Positions 56,606-64,000 of a stretch of DNA of 64,000 bases are shown piece by piece. Source of the DNA: Streptomyces fungicidicus (GTDB taxonomy: Bacteria; Actinomycetota; Actinomycetes; Streptomycetales; Streptomycetaceae); the NCBI RefSeq assembly GCF_003665435.1, contig NZ_CP023407.1:2728001-2792000 (forward strand). Direction: 5' to 3'. Every line of letters starts with the position of its first letter. The first letter of the stretch is position 1. The notes beneath the pieces were generated by a model that saw nothing but the letters and a program-made list of their open reading frames with translations, made no database searches and was not told the DNA's origin. The position numbers were made by a program, and so were the translations under genes.

Positions 56606-57451
56606 TCACAGTTCCTTGGCCAGTCTGTGGATGAGGTCCCGCGACTTGCCGGGGTCGAGGGACACGTCCACCACTCTACGGAACACCGTTCGAAAGACGC
56701 CGAGTTGTGCCTCGGAGTCGATGAACCCGGTGCCGTGGGGTGCGTCGCGAACGGCTGTGTCCAGCTTGGGCACCGTCGCGCCCGCCAGCATCATGGGGCT
56801 CCAGGCACCACCGAAGCCGTCCAGGTCGAACGGGATGACACTCACGCTGATGTGATCGGCCTCGGAGAGTTCCAGGACGCGAGTGAGCTGCGCCCGCGCG
56901 GTGGCTCGGTCCCCGACCCTGATGCGCAGCGCTGCTTCGTGGATCACGGCCTGGTACGGGGCCAGGGATTCGAGGATCACCTTTCGCTGCATCCGGTGGC
57001 GCACTCGCAAGTCCAACTCCGCTGGAGGAAGCTCGGGCACCCGAGAGGAGAAGGCGGCGCGGGCGTAGTCCTCCGTTTGAAGCAGGCCAGGGATGAACAG
57101 GAACTCGACGTCGCGCCGGTATGTGGCGTGGTACTCCAACTCGGCGAGATCCAGGAACGCTGTAGGCAGTAGACCCCGGTACTCCTCCCACCACCCACGA
57201 GTCCGGTCCGTCGCCATGACGACGAGGGCGTCGATGAACGCCTCGTCCGTGCACGAGTAGTGCGCAGCGAGACGGCGTAGGCGTTCCTCACTCACACCTG
57301 CAAGTCCGGACTCGATGTGGCTGATCTGAACGCGGTTCACTCCAAGCAGTGCCGCCGCCTCGATGGCAGAGAGTCCTGCCGCGTCTCGCAGCCTGCGCAA
57401 TTCGACCGCCAGTCGCAACTGACGTGCGGTGCATTCGCGCCTCAAGACCAT
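56606..57451 (-). CDS. WhiJ-like XRE-family transcriptional regulator (Scr1/DUF5753)
   Basis: This encodes 281 residues. The N-terminal helix-turn-helix LRRLRDAAGLSAIEAAALLGVNRVQISHIESG binds DNA. The C-terminal DUF5753 domain includes IPGLLQTEDYARAAF, a hallmark of the WhiJ family. WhiJ homologues repress aerial growth in S. coelicolor, with DUF397 partners and an HATPase. ATG 57451 follows GGAGGGAG. Next to it on the opposite strand is an HATPase gene, completing the classic module. Confidence 0.93.
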   Translation of the reverse strand: MVLRRECTARQLRLAVELRRLRDAAGLSAIEAAALLGVNRVQISHIESGLAGVSEERLRRLAAHYSCTDEAFIDALVVMATDRTRGWWEEYRGLLPTAFLDLAELEYHATYRRDVEFLFIPGLLQTEDYARAAFSSRVPELPPAELDLRVRHRMQRKVILESLAPYQAVIHEAALRIRVGDRATARAQLTRVLELSEADHISVSVIPFDLDGFGGAWSPMMLAGATVPKLDTAVRDAPHGTGFIDSEAQLGVFRTVFRRVVDVSLDPGKSRDLIHRLAKEL

Positions 57452-57665
57452 GCAGGGCTCCCTCCGTTCAACGGGCCGATCCGCGCGACCCGTTCGGGGT
57501 CAGATTAGGGGATCAGCTTGCCCCGTATGACATGTTAGCCCTACCGTCAGTGATGCCGCGCACACCGTGCGCGATCGGAAGCGCACCGCTCCGTCCTGCC
57601 ATGGCGGCTGCGGCGACGACACCGAGGCTTGCCTCCAACCACCCCCACCTGAAACGGAGTTCCGC

Positions 57666-58076
57666 ATGCCCGAAAACGAACCGTGGGAGTACTCCCTGCA
57701 CATCCCCAACGACCTCCGCGCCGTCACCGTCAGCCGCCGCACCCTGCGCCTGATCCTGACCATGCACGGACTGATCCGCCTCGTCGACGTGGCCGAACTG
57801 CTCGCCACGGAGCTGGTGTCCAACGCCGTGCGGCACACCAAGGGCCCCGCCGCCCTGCGCGTGCGCTGGTCGCCGCCGGGGACGTTGCGGATCGGGGCGT
57901 GGGACGCGGACCCCGGGCCTCCGGAGCCGCCGCGGCCCTTCGGGCAGGCGGCGGAGCGGGAGGACGGGCGGGGCCTCGCCCTGGTGCGGGCGTGCGCCGA
58001 CGTGTGGGGCTGGCAGCCGCTGGCCAGGGAGGGCAGCCGGGGCAAGTACGTCTGGTGCGAGCTGGGCGCCGCCTAG
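57666..58076 (+). CDS. HATPase domain protein (anti-sigma factor-like)
   Basis: This 136-residue GHKL ATPase-fold protein has N-box ELLATELVSNAVRH, G1-like WDADPGPPEPPRPF and G2-like EDGRGLALVRACADVWG. In Streptomyces such single-domain RsbW-like proteins accompany WhiJ and DUF397 genes. The ATG at 57666 follows CGGAG. It is divergent from the regulator gene by about 214 bases. Its stop shares bases with the TetR gene stop on the other strand, so both end at the same TAG/CTA. Confidence 0.9.
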   Translation: MPENEPWEYSLHIPNDLRAVTVSRRTLRLILTMHGLIRLVDVAELLATELVSNAVRHTKGPAALRVRWSPPGTLRIGAWDADPGPPEPPRPFGQAAEREDGRGLALVRACADVWGWQPLAREGSRGKYVWCELGAA

Positions 58077-58651
58077 GCCCGCCGGAGGATCCCCTCGACG
58101 CCCGCCAGGAAGGTCTCGGTGACCAGGTCGGGGTCGAAGAGGCAGCCGGCCGCCATCGCACCGTCCCGCAGCATGACGAGGTGCCGGCCCGCCTCGTCCC
58201 CGGGCTCGCGGCCGGCCCGCGCCAGCAGGTCCGTGACGGTTTCCAGGAACCACTGACGGTGCGCCAGCACGGCCTGGTGGACGGGGTGGGCCGGGTCCGG
58301 GTACTCGGCCACCGCGTTGAGGAAGGCGCATCCGCGGAACCCCGGGGACCGGATGCCCTCGGCGATGGACCGGGCGACGACCCTGACCTCGTCGGCGGCC
58401 GTCCCGGCACCCTCCCGCGCGGCAGCGACCTGCCCCCGGATGCCCTGGTCGGCCACGTCGAGGTAGGCGAGGACGAGGGCCTCCTTGCCCGTGAAGTGCC
58501 GGTAGAGCGTCGCCCGGGTCACCTGCGCCTCAGCGATGATCCGGTCGACGCCGACGGAGTGGATCCCCTCGGCGTAGAAGATCCGTGTCGCCGTGCCGAG
58601 CAGCCTCGCCCGCGCCTCGGATGTGCTGCCGCCCGCTGTGCCCCGACTCAT
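58073..58651 (-). CDS. TetR family transcriptional regulator
   Basis: This encodes 192 residues. The N-terminal helix-turn-helix is FYAEGIHSVGVDRIIAEAQV followed by TRATLYRHFTGKEALVLAY, typical of TetR. The C-terminal ligand-binding part has a Cys near GCAFLNAVAEYPDP, a common sensor region. It is divergent from a small membrane protein gene and flanked by a 21-bp inverted repeat that is almost certainly its operator pair. The ligand is unknown. ATG 58651 was chosen as the first to precede the DNA-binding domain. Confidence 0.93.
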   Translation of the reverse strand: MSRGTAGGSTSEARARLLGTATRIFYAEGIHSVGVDRIIAEAQVTRATLYRHFTGKEALVLAYLDVADQGIRGQVAAAREGAGTAADEVRVVARSIAEGIRSPGFRGCAFLNAVAEYPDPAHPVHQAVLAHRQWFLETVTDLLARAGREPGDEAGRHLVMLRDGAMAAGCLFDPDLVTETFLAGVEGILRRA

Positions 58652-58671
58652 GGGGCCGAGGCTACCAAAGC

Positions 58672-58750
58672 GTGAGGGAGAACGTTCGGTCTTGACAACG
58701 GCCACGACCGCCCTCTTTGATGCACAGGTAGACCGAACGTTCTCCCTCAC
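58672..58750. promoter_or_regulatory. Long inverted-repeat operator and promoter for the TetR/membrane pair
   Basis: Two identical 21-base arms face each other at 58672-58692 and 58730-58750. Each contains the core GAACGTTC. Between them is a promoter for the membrane gene: TTGACA (58692-58697), 18 bases, then TTTGAT (58716-58721). The right arm ends 20 bases before the ATG. A TetR dimer or dimers could block both divergent genes. Confidence 0.92.
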
Positions 58751-58770
58751 CCTCGCCGGGAAGGCACCCC

Positions 58771-59334
58771 ATGGACACCCTCGTCGCCACCACCCCCGCC
58801 ACCGATGCCCCCGCGGCCCTGCGCAGGCTGTACTTCCTGCGCTTCGCGTTCGCCGCGGTCTGGGCCGCCCTGCTGTTCGCGACCGCCGACGAGCTCACCG
58901 CGCCGAGCGCGGTGCTGCTGGTGGTCTATCCGCTGTTCGACGTGGCCTGCGCCGTCGTCGACGTCCGGTCCGCCAGGGCGCACGGCGGCCCGGTGCGCCA
59001 TCTGTACCTGAACATCGCGCTCAGCGCCCTCACCGGCGTCGGGCTCGCGGTCGCCGCCACGTCCGGGATCCCGGCGGTGCTGCGCGTCTGGGGCGTCTGG
59101 GCCGTCACCGCGGGTCTCGTGCAGCTGCTCGTCGGCGTCGCCCGCCGCCGGCTGGGGGGACAGTGGGCGATGATCGCCAGCGGCGGCATCTCCACCCTCG
59201 CCGGCGCCTCCTTCTTCGCGCAGGCGGGCAAGGAGGGCGCCTCCCTGAGCGGTCTGGCCGGCTACGCCTTCCTCGGCGGCGCCTTCTTCCTCGTCTCCGC
59301 CCTCCGCCTGGGGCGCGCGAGCAAGGGCGCGTGA
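58771..59334 (+). CDS. Small membrane protein (DUF308/HdeD-like)
   Basis: This 187-residue protein has about six hydrophobic helices: RFAFAAVWAALLFATA, SAVLLVVYPLFDVACAVVDV, NIALSALTGVGLAVAA, RVWGVWAVTAGLVQLLVGVA, then two more near the C-terminus. Size and pattern resemble the DUF308 membrane family linked to stress. The ATG at 58771 follows the operator. It is likely the only target of the adjacent TetR repressor. Confidence 0.82.
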   Translation: MDTLVATTPATDAPAALRRLYFLRFAFAAVWAALLFATADELTAPSAVLLVVYPLFDVACAVVDVRSARAHGGPVRHLYLNIALSALTGVGLAVAATSGIPAVLRVWGVWAVTAGLVQLLVGVARRRLGGQWAMIASGGISTLAGASFFAQAGKEGASLSGLAGYAFLGGAFFLVSALRLGRASKGA

Positions 59335-59441
59335 CCGGCGGGCTCCGGGCGGCGCAGACCACCGGGTGGCCGGCGGGAGCCGGGCCGCCCGGTGGTCACG
59401 ATTCGGTTTCGGCCACCCGTCAGCCTCTTGCCATCCGCCCG

Positions 59442-59477
59442 TGTAATCGTTTCCAATCCTCCGTGTAATCGATTCCA
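59442..59477 (+). promoter_or_regulatory. Two LacI-type operator sites upstream of the LacI gene
   Basis: TGTAATCGTTTCCA (59442-59455) and TGTAATCGATTCCA (59464-59477) are direct repeats 22 bases apart centre to centre. They match the palindromic LacI/GalR-family form TGnAAnCGnTTnCA and lie 20-55 bases upstream of the LacI gene, so autoregulation of the operon is expected. Confidence 0.88.
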
Positions 59478-59496
59478 CGAGGAGGTGGAAACGGCG

Positions 59497-60525
59497 ATGG
59501 CGAGCATCAAGGACGTCGCTGCCGAGGCGGGGCTGTCCGTCGCCACGGTGTCGCGGGTGCTGAACGACCACCCGTCGGTCAGCGAGGACGCCCGCAGACG
59601 GGTGACGGCCGCCGTCGAGCGGCTGGGCTACCGGCCGAACGCCGTCGCCCGCTCCCTGCGCACCGACCAGACCCGCACCCTCGGCCTGGTCATCAGCGAC
59701 GTGATGAACCCGTACTTCACCGAGCTGGCCCGCTCCGTGGAGGAGGAGGCCCGCGCGCTCGGGTACAGCGTGATCATCGGCAACGCCGACGAGCGGCCCG
59801 ACCTCCAGGACCACCACGTCACCACCCTGCTGGACCGCCGTATCGACGGCCTGCTCGTCTCCCCCACCGACGGCGGGTCGCCCGGCATGCTGGGCGCCGC
59901 ACGTGCCGGGACGCCGATGGTGTTCGTCGACCGGTGGATCCCGGGCGTGGACGTGCCGGTCGTCAGGTCGGACGGGCGGGCCGCCGTACGGGACCTCGTC
60001 GCGCACCTGTACGCCCTCGGTCACCGGCGGCTCGCGATCATCGCCGGGCCCGCCGCGACCACCACCGGCCGCGAGCGCGTGGACGCCTTCCGGGAGGCGC
60101 TCGGCGCGTACGGGCTCGACCTCCCCGACGCCTACACCGGCCAGGGCGACTTCCAGGCCGACAGCGGACGCCGGGTCACCGAGGGGTTCCTCGACCTGGC
60201 CGAGCCGCCCGAGGTCGTGTTCGCGGCCGACAACCTGATGGCGCTCGGCGCCCTGGACGCCATCCGCGCCCGCGGACTGCGGGTGCCCGACGACATCGCG
60301 CTGGCCGCCTTCGACGACGTGCGCTGGTTCGTGCACACCGATCCGCCGGTCACCGCGATCGCCCAGCCCACGGGCGCGCTCGGCCGGGCCGCCGTACGCG
60401 CGCTCGTCGAGCGGATCGAGGGCGGGCCCGGAGAGTCCGTCACCCTTCCCGCCCGGCTCGTCGTACGCCGCTCGTGCGGCGAGCCGGCACCGTCCCCGTC
60501 CCCCGTACGAAGGAGTACGCCGTGA
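59497..60525 (+). CDS. LacI family transcriptional regulator
   Basis: This encodes 342 residues. The N-terminal helix-turn-helix ASIKDVAAEAGLSVATVSRVLNDHPSVSE binds the operators. The sugar-binding domain of periplasmic-binding type has LGLVISDVMNPYFTELARS and VVFAADNLMALGALDAIR. The ATG at 59497 has GGAGGTGG upstream. It is the first gene of an operon with a sugar ATPase and a permease/binding fusion and overlaps the ATPase start (GTGA), so it probably senses the transported sugar. Confidence 0.94.
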   Translation: MASIKDVAAEAGLSVATVSRVLNDHPSVSEDARRRVTAAVERLGYRPNAVARSLRTDQTRTLGLVISDVMNPYFTELARSVEEEARALGYSVIIGNADERPDLQDHHVTTLLDRRIDGLLVSPTDGGSPGMLGAARAGTPMVFVDRWIPGVDVPVVRSDGRAAVRDLVAHLYALGHRRLAIIAGPAATTTGRERVDAFREALGAYGLDLPDAYTGQGDFQADSGRRVTEGFLDLAEPPEVVFAADNLMALGALDAIRARGLRVPDDIALAAFDDVRWFVHTDPPVTAIAQPTGALGRAAVRALVERIEGGPGESVTLPARLVVRRSCGEPAPSPSPVRRSTP

Positions 60526-62045
60526 GCAGCCCGGACGAGTTGCTGCGCATCGAGGGCATCCGCAAGACCTTCCCCGGCGTGGTCGCGCTCGACAGCGTCG
60601 ACTTCGACCTGCGCCGGGGCGAGGTGCATGTGCTCCTCGGTGAGAACGGCGCGGGCAAGAGCACGCTGATCAAGATGCTCTCCGGCGCCTACACGCCCGA
60701 CACCGGCCGCATCGTGGTCGGCGGCGAGGAGGTGCGCATCCACGGTGCGCAGGACTCCGAGCGGCTCGGGATCGCCACCATCTACCAGGAGTTCAACCTC
60801 GTACCCGATCTGTCGGTGGCCGAGAACATCTTCCTGGGCCGGCAGCCGCGCCGGTTCGGGATGATCGACCGGAAGAGGATGGACGCCGACGCCGAGGTGC
60901 TGCTGAAGCGCGTCGGGGTCGACGTCTCCCCCCGGGCACTGGTGCGCGAACTCGGTATCGCGCGGCTCCAGATGGTCGAGATCGCCAAGGCGCTCAGCCT
61001 GGACGCGCGGGTGCTCATCATGGACGAGCCGACCGCCGTGCTGACCTCCGAGGAGGTCGAGAAGCTGTTCGCGATCGTGCGGCGGCTGCGCGAGGACGGC
61101 GTCGGGATCGTCTTCATCACGCACCACCTGGAGGAGATCGCCGCCCTGGGCGACCGGGTCACCGTCATCCGGGACGGCAGGAGCGTCGGCCAGGTGCCCG
61201 CGTCCACGCCCGAGGACGAGCTCGTACGGCTCATGGTCGGGCGGTCCATCGAGCAGCAGTACCCGCGCGAGCGTGCCGACGCCGGGGCCGCGCTGCTCAC
61301 GGTGGAGGGGCTGACCCGGGACGGGGTCTTCCACGACGTGAGCTTCGAGGTGCGGGCCGGTGAGGTCGTCGGCATCGCGGGGCTCGTCGGGGCCGGGCGG
61401 ACCGAGGTGGTCCGGGCGGTGTTCGGGGCCGACCCGTACGACGCCGGGGCCGTGCACGTCGCGGGGGCGCCGCTGCGCCGCCACGACGTGAACGCCGCCA
61501 TGGCGGCCGGGATCGGGCTGGTGCCCGAGGACCGCAAGGGGCAGGGGCTCGTCCTGGACGCCTCCGTCGAGGAGAACCTCGGCCTGGTCACCCTGCGGTC
61601 CTCCTCCCGCGCGGGGCTCGTCGACCTCAAGGGGCAGCACGAGTCGGCCGGGCGGATCGCCGGGCAGCTCGGCGTGCGGATGGCCGGGCTCGGCCAGCAC
61701 GTGCGCACGCTCTCCGGCGGCAACCAGCAGAAGGTCGTCATCGGCAAGTGGCTGCTGGCCGACACCAAGGTGCTCATCCTCGACGAGCCGACGCGCGGCA
61801 TCGACGTCGGCGCCAAGGTCGAGATCTACCAGCTCATCAACGAACTGACGGCCGCCGGCGCCGCGGTGCTCATGATCTCCAGCGATCTGCCGGAGGTGCT
61901 GGGCATGAGCGACCGGGTGGTGGTCATGGCGCAGGGCCGTGTCGCGGGCGAACTCACCGCCGCGCAGGCCACCCAGGACGCCGTGATGGCCCTCGCCGTC
62001 AGCACTCCCCACACGAACGGAACGGAGGCCTCCGGTGGCCACTGA
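60522..62045 (+). CDS. Sugar ABC transporter ATPase (RbsA/MglA type)
   Basis: This 507-residue protein has two fused ABC domains. The first has GENGAGKSTLIKML, RLQMVEIAKALS and VLIMDEPTAVLT. The second has GLVGAGRTEVVRAVFG, LSGGNQQKVVIGKWL and LILDEPTRGIDVGAK, where the second Walker A is degenerate, as usual in RbsA. It powers uptake of ribose-like or other sugars with the fused permease/binding protein that follows. GTG 60522 overlaps the upstream stop and follows AAGGAG. Confidence 0.94.
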   Translation: MSSPDELLRIEGIRKTFPGVVALDSVDFDLRRGEVHVLLGENGAGKSTLIKMLSGAYTPDTGRIVVGGEEVRIHGAQDSERLGIATIYQEFNLVPDLSVAENIFLGRQPRRFGMIDRKRMDADAEVLLKRVGVDVSPRALVRELGIARLQMVEIAKALSLDARVLIMDEPTAVLTSEEVEKLFAIVRRLREDGVGIVFITHHLEEIAALGDRVTVIRDGRSVGQVPASTPEDELVRLMVGRSIEQQYPRERADAGAALLTVEGLTRDGVFHDVSFEVRAGEVVGIAGLVGAGRTEVVRAVFGADPYDAGAVHVAGAPLRRHDVNAAMAAGIGLVPEDRKGQGLVLDASVEENLGLVTLRSSSRAGLVDLKGQHESAGRIAGQLGVRMAGLGQHVRTLSGGNQQKVVIGKWLLADTKVLILDEPTRGIDVGAKVEIYQLINELTAAGAAVLMISSDLPEVLGMSDRVVVMAQGRVAGELTAAQATQDAVMALAVSTPHTNGTEASGGH

Positions 62046-63993
62046 CACGCTCAAGAGCAAGCCGGGCGCGCAGGGCGGCGCCACGGGCGGCCTGCGCCGC
62101 CTGCTCCTCGACAACGGCGCGCTGACCGCGCTGATCGTCCTCGTGATCGCCATGTCGGCGCTGTCCGGGGACTTCCTGACCGCCGACAACCTCCTCAACG
62201 TCGGCGTCCAGGCCGCCGTGACCGCGATCCTCGCCTTCGGCGTCACCTTCGTGATCGTCTCGGCGGGCATCGACCTGTCGGTCGGCTCGGTCGCCGCGCT
62301 GTCCGCGACCGTGCTGGCGTGGAGCGCGACCGAGGCCGGTATCCCGGTCGTCCTGGCGGTGCTGCTGGCCGTCGCGACCGGCATCGCCTGCGGCCTGGTG
62401 AACGGCTTCCTCATCTCGTACGGGAAGCTGCCGCCGTTCATCGCGACGCTGGCCATGCTGTCGGTGGGGCGCGGTCTGTCGCTCGTCATCTCGCAGGGCT
62501 CGCCCATCGCCTTCCCCGACTCGGTCTCGCACCTCGGTGACACGCTGGGCGGCTGGCTGCCGGTGCCGGTGCTCGTGATGATCGTGATGGGGCTGATCAC
62601 GGCCTTCGTCCTCGGCCGGACCTACATCGGGCGTTCCATGTATGCCATCGGCGGCAACGAGGAGGCCGCGCGCCTCTCCGGTCTGCGCGTGAAGCGGCAG
62701 AAGCTCGCCATCTACGCCTTCTCCGGCCTCTTCGCCGCCGCCGCGGGCATCGTGCTCGCCTCCCGGCTGTCCTCCGCGCAGCCGCAGGCCGCGCAGGGCT
62801 ACGAACTGGACGCGATCGCCGCCGTCGTCATCGGCGGCGCCTCCCTGGCGGGCGGCACCGGCAAGGCGTCGGGCACGCTGATCGGCGCGCTGATCCTCGC
62901 GGTGCTGCGCAACGGGCTCAACCTCCTGTCGGTGTCCGCGTTCTGGCAGCAGGTCGTCATCGGCGTGGTCATCGCGCTGGCGGTGCTGTTCGACACGCTG
63001 CGCCGCAAGGCGGGCGCGACCACCCCGGCGGCCGGGACGTCCGGAGGCGGGAACCGGCGCAAGCAGGCACTCACGTACGTGATCGCCGCCGTCGTCGCCG
63101 TCGCGGTCGTCGGCGCCACCTCGCTGCTGCACAACGGGTCCTCGGCGGCCAAGACGCAGAAGATCGGTCTGTCGCTGTCGACGCTCAACAACCCGTTCTT
63201 CGTGCAGATCCGGGCCGGCGCCGAGGACGAGGCGAAGAAGCTGGGCGTCGACCTCACGGTCACCGACGCGCAGAACGACGCCTCCCAGCAGGCCAACCAG
63301 CTGCAGAACTTCACCAGCGGCTCGCTCTCCGCGGTCGTCGTCAACCCGGTGGACTCCGACGCGGCCGGTCCCGCGGTGCGCGGCGCGAACAAGGCGGGCA
63401 TCCCCGTCGTCGCCGTGGACCGCGGTGTGAACAAGGCGGACACGGCGGCGCTCGTCGCCTCCGACAACGTCGAGGGCGGCGCGCTGGGCGCCAAGGCGCT
63501 CGCCGAGAAGCTCGGCGGCAAGGGCACCATCGTCATCCTCCAGGGCCAGGCCGGCACCTCCGCCAGCCGCGAGCGCGGCGCGGGCTTCGCCGAGGGCCTG
63601 AAGGACTACCCGGGCATCAAGGTCGTCGCCAAGCAGCCCGCGGACTTCGACCGCACCAAGGGCCTGGACGTGATGACGAACCTGCTGCAGGCGCACCCGG
63701 ACGTCGACGGCGTCTTCGCCGAGAACGACGAGATGGCGCTCGGCGCGATCAAGGCGCTCGGCTCGAAGGCCGGGAAGTCCGTCCAGGTCGTCGGCTTCGA
63801 CGGCACGCCTGACGGGCTCAAGGCGGTCGAGGCGGGCACGCTGTACGCGTCCGTCGCGCAGCAGCCGTCGGAGCTCGGCAGGATCGCGGTGCGCAACGCG
63901 CTGCGGGCCGCCGAGGACAAGAAGACGGAGAACATGGTGAAGGTGCCGGTGAAGGTGGTCACCAAGGACAACGTGGCCGGCTTCGAGGGCTGA
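62035..63993 (+). CDS. Fused sugar ABC permease and substrate-binding protein (RbsC-RbsB type)
   Basis: This encodes 652 residues. Residues 1-320 are an RbsC-like permease with about ten membrane segments (VSAGIDLSVGSVAALSA, VLGRTYIGRSMYAIGGNEEAARLSG). A further membrane segment near 346-366 (YVIAAVVAVAVVGATSLL) carries the chain outside. Residues 375-652 form a ribose/galactose-type binding domain (IGLSLSTLNNPFFVQIRAG, VVGFDGTPDGLKAVEAG). Usually these are separate proteins. The GTG start overlaps the ATPase gene by 11 bases. A fused protein of this kind is, as I recall, annotated in S. coelicolor. Confidence 0.93.
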   Translation: MATDTLKSKPGAQGGATGGLRRLLLDNGALTALIVLVIAMSALSGDFLTADNLLNVGVQAAVTAILAFGVTFVIVSAGIDLSVGSVAALSATVLAWSATEAGIPVVLAVLLAVATGIACGLVNGFLISYGKLPPFIATLAMLSVGRGLSLVISQGSPIAFPDSVSHLGDTLGGWLPVPVLVMIVMGLITAFVLGRTYIGRSMYAIGGNEEAARLSGLRVKRQKLAIYAFSGLFAAAAGIVLASRLSSAQPQAAQGYELDAIAAVVIGGASLAGGTGKASGTLIGALILAVLRNGLNLLSVSAFWQQVVIGVVIALAVLFDTLRRKAGATTPAAGTSGGGNRRKQALTYVIAAVVAVAVVGATSLLHNGSSAAKTQKIGLSLSTLNNPFFVQIRAGAEDEAKKLGVDLTVTDAQNDASQQANQLQNFTSGSLSAVVVNPVDSDAAGPAVRGANKAGIPVVAVDRGVNKADTAALVASDNVEGGALGAKALAEKLGGKGTIVILQGQAGTSASRERGAGFAEGLKDYPGIKVVAKQPADFDRTKGLDVMTNLLQAHPDVDGVFAENDEMALGAIKALGSKAGKSVQVVGFDGTPDGLKAVEAGTLYASVAQQPSELGRIAVRNALRAAEDKKTENMVKVPVKVVTKDNVAGFEG

Positions 63994-64000
63994 CGCCGGG

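Overview
The window is chromosomal DNA from a Streptomyces. It has very high G+C and strong GC bias at third codon positions. It encodes hallmark proteins: chaplins, a tyrosinase with its MelC1-type partner, the sporulation SSB SsbB next to a two-gene dynamin-like operon, a WhiJ/DUF397/HATPase module, and a CsoR-type copper operator. From memory, the gene order resembles the part of the S. coelicolor chromosome running from ssbB through chpG-melC, a polysaccharide cluster and a long chaplin to copper ATPase, citrate synthase and a fused sugar permease/binding protein. I could not run an alignment. I see no insertion sequence, CRISPR array, rRNA or phage block.

Layout. 1-6.9 kb: two FtsX-type permeases and their ATPase. 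6.9-9.6 kb: an unknown protein, a thioesterase and the ABC-F protein EttA, all on the minus strand. 9.9-12.9 kb: small accessory and membrane genes, including an atypical orphan ORF with no stop codon of its own before the next gene. 13-18.8 kb: a sortase-anchored thioester protein, ssbB and dynBA. 19.1 kb: tRNA-Arg(TCT). 19.3-25.1 kb: a hydrolase with a Cys nucleophile, two tandem copies of a small secreted-protein gene pair, a short chaplin, melC2/melC1 and two more secreted proteins. 25.4-35.3 kb: a tightly overlapping eight-gene exopolysaccharide operon. 35.3-40.4 kb: a GH26-like glycosidase, an ATP-grasp/flavoprotein pair and a long cell-wall chaplin with three chaplin domains. 40.6-44.1 kb: an ABC-2 permease and a fused peptidase/ABC ATPase. 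44.2-50.5 kb: mmsA, a small HTH protein, an alcohol dehydrogenase and copZ-copA around a CsoR palindrome. 51.1-54.9 kb: citrate synthase and RecD2. 55.0-58.1 kb: a Uma2 protein, a nucleotidyltransferase-like protein and a WhiJ-type module. 58.1-64 kb: a TetR/membrane-protein pair with a long inverted-repeat operator, then a LacI-controlled sugar ABC operon.

How the genes fit together. From about 13 to 40 kb most genes concern the cell surface or sporulation: wall-anchored proteins, hydrophobic sheath proteins, melanin, a secreted polysaccharide, and septation and nucleoid proteins. The polysaccharide operon carries a single in-frame TTA codon, in its initiating sugar transferase. I noticed no other TTA codon in a confident gene of the window. 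This predicts that polysaccharide synthesis depends on the bldA tRNA and is tied to aerial development. The remaining genes are mostly primary metabolism, copper homeostasis and transport.

Coordinates and starts were chosen by eye from ribosome-binding sites, overlaps and family lengths. Functions rest on motif recognition, not on database searches.
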